Source: Scolanthus callimorphus (lineage: Eukaryota > Cnidaria > Anthozoa > Actiniaria > Edwardsiidae). From it: a stretch of 64,000 bases of DNA. The notes below the pieces were generated by a model that saw nothing but the letters and a program-made list of their open reading frames with translations, was not told the DNA's origin and ran no database searches. Positions 57,501 to 64,000 of this stretch are shown piece after piece (within the stretch, counting starts at the first letter, position 1; each line of letters begins with the position of its first letter). The stretch covers positions 28,670,790 to 28,734,789 of the forward strand of contig CM066913.1 of NCBI GenBank assembly GCA_033964015.1. Reading direction: 5' to 3'. Made by a program: the position numbers and the translations under genes.

Positions 57501-57792
57501 ACCTGTCGAAAGTACGCCACGTTGTTGTTAATCGTGCTCATGTTAAACCAAACTAGATTACATGTTCCTCTTGCAGTAAGCCAAGGGTGCCGTCTTTCTT
57601 CTCATCATCTTCTGGGAGGTATGCTGCATTACTTGTCATGGAGGTCAAAGAATTGGCCAGATATCAGTCTCAATGTTTTGCCAATGCCCGACTAAATTCG
57701 TATTTTGTAAATTTTTACTTTTCTTTTCACAATTTAGAGTTGAACAAGAAGACCAAGACGCATTCAGTAATATATTCCACGGCGTGTTTTGA
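36590..57792 (+). CDS. HFM1: HFM1/Mer3 meiotic DNA helicase, near-complete gene with about 43 exons
   Basis: Ski2-like ATP-dependent DNA helicase needed for meiotic crossover formation (ZMM group). Exons read: 36590-36711, 36815-37191, 38064-38159, 38817-38879, 39072-39142, 40241-40373, 40773-40924, 42214-42294, 42627-42788, 43562-43608, 44030-44183, 44565-44653, 44739-44782, 45104-45205, 45298-45323, 45460-45579, 46010-46057, 46139-46185, 46540-46673, 47423-47470, 47816-47896, 47985-48076, 48170-48276, 48355-48401, 48485-48506(?), 52269-52332, 52423-52456, 53255-53336, 53459-53505, 53662-53747, 53833-53865, 53965-54015, 54098-54258, 54952-55055, 55282-55391, 55596-55699(?), 55786-55831, 55937-56019, 56088-56304, 56510-56797, 56973-57118(?), 57577-57618, 57738-57792 (TGA). 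Total about 1,400 aa, close to the vertebrate length. Motifs: Walker A APTGSGKT (about 255-262), DEVH split across exons 8/9, motif VI GRAGRPQ (about 607-613), YHHAG. The winged-helix/Sec63-like part follows, then a Cys-rich CGHDCC, ending DAFSNIFHGVF. Exons 25, 36 and 41 have unresolved junctions. Confidence 0.96.
37718..37990. mobile_element. GGTACCTTTTAGGGGT element, HFM1 intron 2
   Basis: Ends CTCCCCTATTTTTGGGGC and GCCCCAAAAATAGGGTAG are inverted. Inside, GGTACCTTTTAGGGGTAAAA occurs repeatedly. A relative with the opposite internal orientation is at 46985-47316. Confidence 0.85.
38322..38532. mobile_element. Hairpin element, HFM1 intron 3
   Basis: AGCACAATGTGTGTTTCCAA / TTGGAAACACACAATGCT and ATATCCATACCCCC / GGGGGTATGGATAT are inverted. 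A poly-C tract lies at about 38381-38399. Confidence 0.88.
39146..40039. mobile_element. AGGGACGTGTCATTATTTAG-TIR element abutting HFM1 exon 5 donor
   Basis: Left AGGGACGTGTCATTATTTAG CGG and right CCGCTAAATAATGACACGTC CCT are inverted. The left end starts three bases after the GT of the exon 5 donor, so part of the donor consensus comes from the element. Confidence 0.88.
40458..40632. mobile_element. Foldback element, HFM1 intron 6 (first copy)
   Basis: AGATCTGGTTTTGCGTGCGT, GTACTGTAATAGATACACAG and GACGTCACAGAATGTCATGA pair with inverted partners on the right. It was later duplicated as part of the 1.2-kb-offset copy ending near 41824. Confidence 0.85.
41211..41880. repeat. Local duplication carrying exon 6 fragments in HFM1 intron 7
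   Basis: A 190-bp direct tandem repeat occupies 41211-41400 and 41401-41590. Each copy contains ATGACAAGCGGACCAGATAT and the rest of the 3' end of exon 6 with its GTAAGTA donor. The second copy runs on as a copy of 40330-40616 (offset 1,207 bases), including the foldback element, up to about 41824. A third fragment of the outer sequence (GCACCAACATCTGGCGGCCA...) follows at 41822-41880. The exon fragments lack the Walker A codons. Confidence 0.92.
46985..47316. mobile_element. GGTACCTTTTAGGGGT element, second copy, HFM1 intron 19
   Basis: Ends ACTCCCATATTTTTGGGGC and GCCCCAAAAATATAAGTCT, with CCCTAAAAGGTACC words inside. A small inverted pair TTTTCCCTCGTA/TACGAGGGAAAA sits at about 47098-47132. 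Confidence 0.85.
48512..48670. mobile_element. TTGTAGCCCGCG MITE beside HFM1 exon 25
   Basis: Ends TTGTAGCCCGCGATGTGTCA and the inverse of TGACGCACCGCGGGCTACAA, about 159 bp in all. It begins six bases after the tentative end of exon 25. No target duplication was recognised. Confidence 0.88.
48671..50069. other. HFM1 intron 25, mostly unclassified
   Basis: Includes a 59-bp direct tandem duplication at about 48926-49043 (GCAAAAGGTCTTGGGTAACG TTTATGATTGGATGA...). The rest is AT-rich with a 93-residue plus-strand ORF (49202-49483) that resembles no family I know. Confidence 0.5.
50070..50904. mobile_element. ATGTATCAGTCAATTCCAGC-TIR element, HFM1 intron 25
   Basis: ATGTATCAGTCAATTCCAGC GACGACCATGCCCC at the left is exactly inverted at the right. 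GGGG-TGGGGAATTTT-type G-rich repeats lie just inside both ends. Confidence 0.9.
50905..52268. other. HFM1 intron 25, 3' part
   Basis: No gene, named repeat or exon recognised up to the exon 26 acceptor at 52267-52268. Confidence 0.5.
52582..52943. mobile_element. ACTACCGAAACAGGTAGAGC-TIR element, HFM1 intron 27
   Basis: ACTACCGAAACAGGTAGAGC GTTTAT and its inverse (ATAAACGCTCTACCTGTTTC GGTAGT) bound the element. GGGCTCGA / TCGAGCC extend the arms. Confidence 0.9.
54414..54706. mobile_element. AAGGTGGAGTTACATGGTGC-TIR element, HFM1 intron 33
   Basis: The left end AAGGTGGAGTTACATGGTGC and right end GCACCATTTAACTCCACCTT are inverted. GCAACTTGTCTCGC / GCGAGACAAGTTG occur inside. It shares its AAGGTGG(T/A)GTTACA start with the 17602 element. 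Confidence 0.87.
57315..57427. mobile_element. MITE, relative of 25753-25862, HFM1 intron 41
   Basis: TAGGCATACGTCGGTCTAAT and GAGCCGTTCCTAATGCAAAT are matched inverted by AAGGAATGGCTCGTGAT and ending GACTATGCCTA. Confidence 0.85.
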
Positions 57793-58030
57793 GGATATTC
57801 TTTTCCAGAAAAATGCAGCAACGGTGCAACGTTATCAGTTGTCAAAATATATTTCCATGCCATTCGTGATTCGTAACGGTAAAAGACGTCAAGGACTTCC
57901 AGCCTGGAATTCCAGGGCGGTTGCCCTTACAACTCAGTATTGTCATGTATAATATTAGCCAATAGGCTCCATATGTTTACATGTCATTTATATTGTTTCT
58001 TTTAACCACCTATAGTCAATTTGTTAATTT

Positions 58031-58036
58031 AATAAA
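58031..58036 (+). promoter_or_regulatory. Candidate polyadenylation signal of HFM1
   Basis: AATAAA about 240 bases after the TGA at 57790-57792. It lies just before a hairpin element. Confidence 0.45.
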
Positions 58037-58049
58037 ATAGAAGATATAA

Positions 58050-58120
58050 CATGGCCGCGCGGAGATACGAATTTTTTTTATCTTTGTTGAAGATAAAGTT
58101 CGTATCTCCGCGCGGCCACG
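58050..58120. mobile_element. Hairpin element between HFM1 and TBC1D30
   Basis: CATGGCCGCGCGGAGATACG pairs with CGTATCTCCGCGCGGCCACG around an AT-rich loop. The layout resembles 14913-15037 (AGATAT(G/A) hairpin flanked by ATAT(A/C)AC). Confidence 0.8.
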
Positions 58121-58132
58121 TAATGTTCTGTT

Positions 58133-60362
58133 TATTACGTTGTCAATTCAACGAAAGAAGCTGCCCAATAAGCACTCTAAAGTGCGTGTTTGTATCACAA
58201 TCTCCTCACGATGTCCAAACATTTCGTGAGTGTAATATACCCATCGTCACGTGACAGTTAGTGCCAAAAAGGTGAATTCACTCGGAATTCCGCGCTTATT
58301 TCAAAATGATGAAGTGGAAAACAAGGAACAACCGCACAATGACCCCTCCCCCCGGGAGGGGATGGGGTACTCCGCTGCGACTTCCAAATGCGGACCCCGT
58401 TATAAAAACGATTTTCATAAGAAAAGATCCCCCATCTTATGATTTGTATCCAAATTGAGACCCCGTTCTAAATAGAAATTATAAAAGAAATGAGTCTATC
58501 TTCCTCGTAGAAGATGGAAAAAGAGACGTCCACCTTCTAAGAAGCAGCTAAAGTCTGTGAGGCCTTCATTATCGTACTTGTCTTAGAGAGCATTTCATAA
58601 ACGACACCCTATCTATCGGCTGAAGGAAAAAATACCCCCGGGACAATGACGAAGGAGTTTTCAGTTTGCACATGCTTTTATTTTGTATTTTCGTTATTAA
58701 AATCAGCATTTCTGCTACAGGTGTTATTGTTTAGCCATGGAGGTCTGATGGCCTTTGCACTTATTTTCGCTGCTTAAATACATTCCACTTGTCTATGTAA
58801 TAAAACTACTTGCCATGGCTATGTTGTCGGTTCATTCTATGGCGGCCCGGGTTCGAGCGATTTTCAAGTCACTGCAATAAAATCGGCCGCCGAGAGAACT
58901 AATAAAATACACAGAACAGATCACCGCTCTACCCAAAATATAATCCCTGATTTGTCCCAGTATCACATAGGCTTACTGCGGTTACAATAATAATATTATT
59001 GCTAAATGAATAAACTACAAGATATTCTTAAATATATATTATTAGCTGTCGAATTTATTTTAATGTCCGATTTCTATTTGTCTGATTTTATTTTTCTGAA
59101 ATATTGTAACATTGTACCCTATAAGTAATCAATTCCAATCATTCGGACACAAAGACACGTATTACAGTTACCGTATGCGTTACTACGCCACCTCGACATT
59201 CACTGTTGCGATTGGCGATTTTACGCAAGAAAACTGTAATGTTAATTTTCTTGAACCACAAAGTTAGTCATTCGAGGCAAGGAAGCCAAAGGATAGCTTA
59301 CATGTAAAACCATTTTGGTTGACATGGCACAAAACTAAAGAGGCCGAATCAAGCGTTTTTGTTTGATTGACGGCTAAACATCGCCCATCGCAACATTACA
59401 TTGTAAGGTCGCGTAGCAATGCATACAGTGGTAACATTACTAATTTTGGTTTGAACGAGGAACATGAGATTGTCGTTGTTTACCTGAAATTGCATCACCA
59501 TTAAAGGTGGCAAATTGTCAGATATCTTATTTATGCGAACGTGATAAAGGGCTCCTCGCATAAAATATGTATCATATGTTAAGAAAATCGTAGCAGTGTC
59601 ATTTTAAAACAGTTTCCTAGAGGTTGAAAAGGTGCCAAACAGAACAGAAACCTCCCATTCAAAAACGGCATGACAGAATTTTACTATAAATGATGTGGCT
59701 GATCGCTCTAGTTTGCACTGTCACTAGATCAACAACTTAGAGTTTGTTTCCCATTATTTTAGAGGCGATTTCCATGGACCACCTTAAGGTGACTGCCTCT
59801 AGTTTTCCATCGCACGTTTAACGCATCCATTCAATATTTCTTTATTTTTCTCAGCGATGCTCAACAATCTTCAAATCAGCCATGCTGAATGAGGGCGCCA
59901 GACCAAATTCAACTTTGTTAAATCGTTAAACGTAGTCAGCTCCCAATGACATCGTAATTGAACAGTTGGTTTGGCACCCACATTTAACAACATGACGCGT
60001 GTTGAATGATGTCAAATCAAACGTTTTTAAACTCATCCTAAAACATAGCACTTCTGAAGAATTGAAACATTTTACACGGCGCACCGTATGTATGTATGTT
60101 GAATGATTCAACATAGTGTTCAACATTTCCCGAAAGTTACGTTTTCATTGATTTGGACAACGGTACAACATACATTGAACAACGTTAAACATGAACATTA
60201 GTTCTTACTACGCCGAGACCTTGTTGCTGGTTTTGAACCATTAGAATCCATATAAATCGCGGTACTACCAATAAAGTTTGCACCAATAAAAGTTTGCAAT
60301 TTGTGTGAAAGTGTCCCGATCACAATAAACAACTCCTAGTAGATCAATACACATACAAGCTG
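58133..60362. other. Convergent intergenic region
   Basis: Holds the 3' flanks of HFM1 (plus) and TBC1D30 (minus). A C/G-rich stretch at about 58330-58640 (CCGTTATAAAAACG, CCGTTCTAAATAG) looks like repeat debris. No gene recognised. A minus-strand AATAAA (plus TTTATT) at 59841-59846 could end TBC1D30, 517 bases after its stop. Confidence 0.5.
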
Positions 60363-62552
60363 CTAACTCTTGGATTCTTCTGCCAGAAAGTTGCCATTAG
60401 GTGACCGTACCTCTTTCCTGCCTTGAAAGGCCTCCATCCTCTTAGCACCCTTAAAAGACATGTTCCCATAGAGGATACGACTTCGCCCTGGCGTCTTGTT
60501 CCGTTGCGGGAACGGCTTGAAATCCGCAGGATACTTGCAGCGCTTGTCTTCCTGTAGTAACCACGACTTGGGCATTTGCTCCGCAGACTGATTACCCGTC
60601 TCCGTAGTTGACGTATGTTTAGTTCTAGATACATGGCAATTGTTGATTCTCGATTTCGAGTTCAATATAGAAGGACTGTTTTTATCGAGCACCTCCACAG
60701 CTGATGAAGATCCCCTTAGCGAGGACACATCTAGTGTGTCCACCACAGGAAGCCCAGGGCTTATCCCAGAAGGATGCAGCGATACAGGCTGGTGGCCTGA
60801 AGACTTGCGTTTAGATACCTCTAATTTACTCACGTCACCATTCAGATTTACATGTTCTAGTTTAGGGCGTACGCCTGGAGTGGGCACAGAGGCCGAACGA
60901 GCCTTTATTTTCACACTCAATGTGTCATTTTTATCGTCTTTTTTCTCGTTGCCCTTAAACAACGCGTTGAGATGAGCCATACTTTCTCGCTCATAAGCAT
61001 TTTGCTTGACTTTGGTTTCCTCTGAGTCCTTTTCAGAGCCCTTTACAGTGCCCTTGCCGAACGCCTTCTTCTTTGTCGCCGAAACAAACAAATGATTAAT
61101 TGCCGTAGGAGAGTTGTTAGTCTTGTCCGCCTCCTGTATATTCTGTACCGTTGCCTCGCTAAACACCACTACAGCCTGTTGCTGCATCTGCCGCATCCTA
61201 CTGTACTGCTTCTGTAGGTAGTTCATTTCTCTATTTACATGACTCGACGGCTCGCCTTTCGTAGTAGGTCTGCTATTGTAAGATAACGGACTATAGCTAT
61301 CCGTAGCAAACACCCCAGGACTTGCTTCGCCAATATCACTAGACCTCCTGCCAGTAGTATCCCCCTCGCCCTTTAATGGTGGGGTTGGGGAGAATTCAGA
61401 GAAGGGTAACAATACTCCCAGACATCCTACATTGTCTAGATCGGCGTCCTCGTCTTCCTCGTCACTAGAGGGTTGACCTAATGACCGCCGCCCTTTCTCT
61501 TGACCACCACTAAATGGATGGATATTGTAGGTGTACTGTTCACGTAGCTCCGCTAAACCAGGTAGAGGAAACGGCGCCAACGAGTAAACAGTCTGTCAGG
61601 AAACGAAAACGACTTATTAGCAAGGCAGTCAATGAACACTCGAGTCTCCCTCTACTCCCCAAGAGTCAATGAACACTTGGGTCCCCCCACTCTACTCCCA
61701 AAGAAAAAAAACTATTGTTACCTGCATGACGGAGCGGCAGTCCACCAAGTCCCCTACCGCTATCTCTTGTATCAACATACCCATCTTGCAGTAAAACTCG
61801 TCTGATGTCTCGATATCCTCAAGCCGCCTAGATTAGAATCAGATAAATTACTAGTATTGGAATGGGGATTACATATGAGTTCCAACCACTAGGGGCATGC
61901 TCCCAAAGGGGAAATAATAATAATAGAAAGGCATAACCACGTAGCGCTTGCTTATGTCGGTTGTCGCTAAAAACTATTTTTGGGACGAAAAATGGGAAAA
62001 ACAGCAGTGAAAAAGAAAGGATGAGAAAATTCCCTAAATTTCTGAAAAAAAGGGTGTTGTGCACAATAATAACAGAAACGATGGGCAACGCGGGAGAATT
62101 TATTAAACCCTCACTCTCTAGCTTCCGACTGAAATAAGTCCCCCCATGAAAGGGCGGATAAATTATCAGCACATATTAATGCCGCCACTCCCTGTTAGTG
62201 CGCCGTACCTTCCAATCTTGGCCCAGATCGCCAGAGCCACTCTCAACAGTACCTCTGACCCCTCTAACAAGACCGAGTCCCACACTCGTAGCACTGTCTC
62301 TTGGGGCAGGCAGGTGGCAAACAGAGTTAAAAACCATTGCATGGTGAACACATTGATCAGCGGTGGTTCGTAATGAGATGCGCCAGCGTGATGCGCAGCG
62401 GCCTGGGCCTGTAGGCTGTCGAGATGACGCGAGAGCCTGGGTAACTTGAGTCTCATCAGGTCTCGCAGTACAGCCATGTCGACTGAGAGCGCGCGCAGGT
62501 TGTTGGAGAAGTAGTTAGTGGGCAGCACGTGATCTACCACATTTATCATGAC
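60363..62552 (-). CDS. TBC1D30: TBC1D30-type Rab GTPase-activating protein, C-terminal part (partial)
   Basis: Rab GAP; in vertebrates TBC1D30 acts on Rab8 and restrains primary cilium formation. Three exons on the minus strand: 62552-62209, 61827-61722, 61592-60363 (stop), with clean junctions (phases 0, 2, 0), together 559 residues. The first carries the C-terminal half of the TBC domain: NVVDHVLPTNYFSNNLRALS, NVFTMQWFLTLFATCLP and RVWDSVLLEGSEVLLRVALA, ending WAKIG. The second continues TSDEFYCKMGMLIQEI. The third begins TVYSLAPFPLPGLAELREQY and is followed by a long low-complexity Ser/Lys-rich tail with an acidic patch SSDEEDEDADLDN. This TBC end plus the APFPLP/ELREQYTYNI segment is typical of TBC1D30. 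The catalytic arginine and glutamine fingers are upstream, beyond the right edge. The gene is convergent with HFM1, 2.6 kb away. Confidence 0.94.
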
Positions 62553-62756
62553 CTGATATAAAATAATGTAAACATTGTCGGGTAAAATGGCAAACTAGAA
62601 ATACAACAGTTGTCTCTTCTGGATATCACAAATACCGAATTCAATAATTGTTTTATTATAGATTGATCAAGTAAAAATAGATCAAGTAAAAATTTTTCTG
62701 TCAAGCAATTTCTTTTACTACGATGGCCGAGGAGGGACTTCCGACTTCTAATTTCC

Positions 62757-63352
62757 GACATCTAATTTCTCACTTCTAATTTCCGACTTCTAATTTCCGA
62801 CTTCTAATTTCCGACTTCTAATTTCTCACTTTTAATTTCCGACTTCTAATTTCCGACTTCTAATTTCTCACTTTTAATTTCTCACTTTTAATTTCCGACT
62901 TCTAATTTCCGACATCTAATTTCTCACTTCTAATTTCTCACTTCTAATTTCCGACTTCTAATTTCTCACTTTTAATTTCTCACTTTTAATTTCCGACTTC
63001 TAATTTCCGACATCTAATTTCTCACTTCTAATTTCCGACTTCTAATTTCCGACTTCTAATTTCTCACTTTTAATTTCTTACTTTAATTTCCGACTTCTAA
63101 TTTCCGACATCTAATTTCTCACTTCTAATTTCTCACTTCTAATTTCCGACATCTAATTTCTCACTTCTAATTTCTCACTTCTAATTTCCGACTTCTAATT
63201 TCTCACTTCTAATTTCTCACTTCTAATTTCCGACATCTAATTTCTCACTTCTAATTTCTCACTTCTAATTTCCGACTTCTAATTTCTCACTTCTAATTTC
63301 CGACTTCTAATTTCTCACTTCTAATTTCCGACTTCTAATTTCCGACATCTAA
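62757..63352. repeat. 14-bp minisatellite of mixed variants, TBC1D30 intron
   Basis: About 42 units built on TAATTT plus one of a few 8-base words: CCGACTTC, CTCACTTC, CTCACTTT, CCGACATC. Word order is non-random, with stretches such as P-M-L-L-P repeated (P = CCGACTT, M = CCGACAT, L = CTCACTT). Confidence 0.95.
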
Positions 63353-63354
63353 TT

Positions 63355-63525
63355 CAGGGGCGTAGCCAGGTCCTCAGAAAGGGGAGGTCACAACCATGTT
63401 TTCTGTATTTTTCGTCACTAAAGGGGGGGTCACAACCGATGTTTTCCTTAATGTTTACTGTATTTTTCAATCCCCAAAGGGGGGTCCTGGGCACCCCAGG
63501 AACCCCCACCCCTGGCTACGTCCCT
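63355..63525. mobile_element. CAGGGGCGTAGCCAGG-TIR element
   Basis: Ends CAGGGGCGTAGCCAGG and CCTGGCTACGTCCCTG are inverted with one mismatch. It inserts directly at the end of the 14-bp satellite. Same end motif as 14326-14581. Inside, GGGGTCACAACC(G)ATG is present twice. Confidence 0.85.
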
Positions 63526-64000
63526 GCATCCAGGCCCCCTCTGCCTCTGCCTTTCACGTGCAATTTGTAAGTGCCAATGCCACAATTTTATTAGATAAAT
63601 TCGCATAATAATTGGGCGTTAAAGGAAGAGAAGATATTTGAATTGCGTATTATTATCTTGTCGATGCCTATTGCTTCGAAAGCCATTGCCAAGATGATCG
63701 GATCGATCGACTCCTCGTGAAGGAAATAACTGGGTCGAGTCACCTTAACAAGGAAGGAGTTTTTAACGTGGGTAGGTGAACAACGGTAGACTTTCTCAAA
63801 GTCCGTTGTTCCGCTTTTTTTTAATTGTTTTTTTTTTTGTACAACGCCTCTCCGCGCGCCACGGGACCGTGCGCTTTTTTTCTCAGTCACTTAAGGAAAA
63901 ACATAGAGGACGACTTGGGGCAAGTCTAGGTGAACGGTAACAGAGTGACAATTATGATGCTTTTTGTTTGGCGTGAGACGTCGTTCGTCATATAAACTAG
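63526..64000. other. No gene recognised
   Basis: Presumably intron of TBC1D30, since the upstream exons of that gene are not in the window. A 99-residue minus-strand ORF (63591-63890) is lysine-rich at its start and matches nothing I know. Confidence 0.45.

Noticed and set aside
57587..57952. 121-residue ORF extending past the HFM1 stop
   Set aside because: The conserved HFM1 C-terminus is obtained by splicing 57618 to 57738 in another frame, ending NIFHGVF and TGA; the long ORF reads through the intron.
63591..63890. Lysine-rich 99-residue minus-strand ORF
   Set aside because: No family resemblance, no visible splice partner, and adjacent to repeats. It might be a genuine small exon but cannot be supported.

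Overview
The window is eukaryotic and intron-rich. It is most likely from an anthozoan cnidarian such as a coral or sea anemone, but that assignment is an inference. It rests on animal-type genes with dense, well-phased introns, an ShK-like six-cysteine module in a predicted surface protein, and a large load of short inverted-repeat transposons in an AT-rich background. No bacterial, plasmid or CRISPR features are present.

Five genes can be supported by exon-by-exon reading with GT/AG junctions and phase checks. (1) Positions 30-9270, minus strand: the N-terminal 743 residues, in 15 exons, of a KDM5 histone H3K4 demethylase (JmjN, ARID, PHD, JmjC, start of the C5HC2 finger); its 3' half lies off the left edge. 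(2) Positions 20561-26254, minus strand: an unnamed six-exon single-pass membrane protein with a signal sequence, cysteine-rich N-terminus, Asp-rich linker, ShK-like module, a mucin-like Ser/Thr/Pro stalk built from about 36 copies of a 27-bp repeat, one transmembrane helix, and a long tyrosine-rich tail carrying five tandem YxxL motifs at ITAM-like spacing. This is the best candidate for an undescribed signalling receptor. (3) Positions 27440-33622, plus strand: a complete MIC19/CHCHD3-type mitochondrial MICOS subunit (7 exons, 210 aa), divergent from gene 2. (4) Positions 36590-57792, plus strand: a nearly complete HFM1/Mer3 meiotic helicase (about 43 exons, about 1,400 aa), with three places where splicing or frame does not resolve cleanly. 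(5) Positions 60363-62552, minus strand: the last three exons of TBC1D30, a Rab GTPase-activating protein, convergent with HFM1 and continuing off the right edge.

The rest is introns and intergenic DNA full of non-autonomous inverted-repeat (MITE or foldback) elements of at least a dozen families. Several sit in HFM1 introns, one abuts a splice donor and one abuts a problematic exon. There are also a truncated LINE tail, four minisatellites (27, 22, 12 and 14 bp units), and a local duplication that copies the end of HFM1 exon 6 twice into the next intron. The intergenic block 9.3-20.5 kb is almost entirely such elements and no gene could be supported there.

The five genes do not form a pathway; each is a separate transcription unit. 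All splice coordinates come from reading the sequence and conserved family patterns, not from transcripts.
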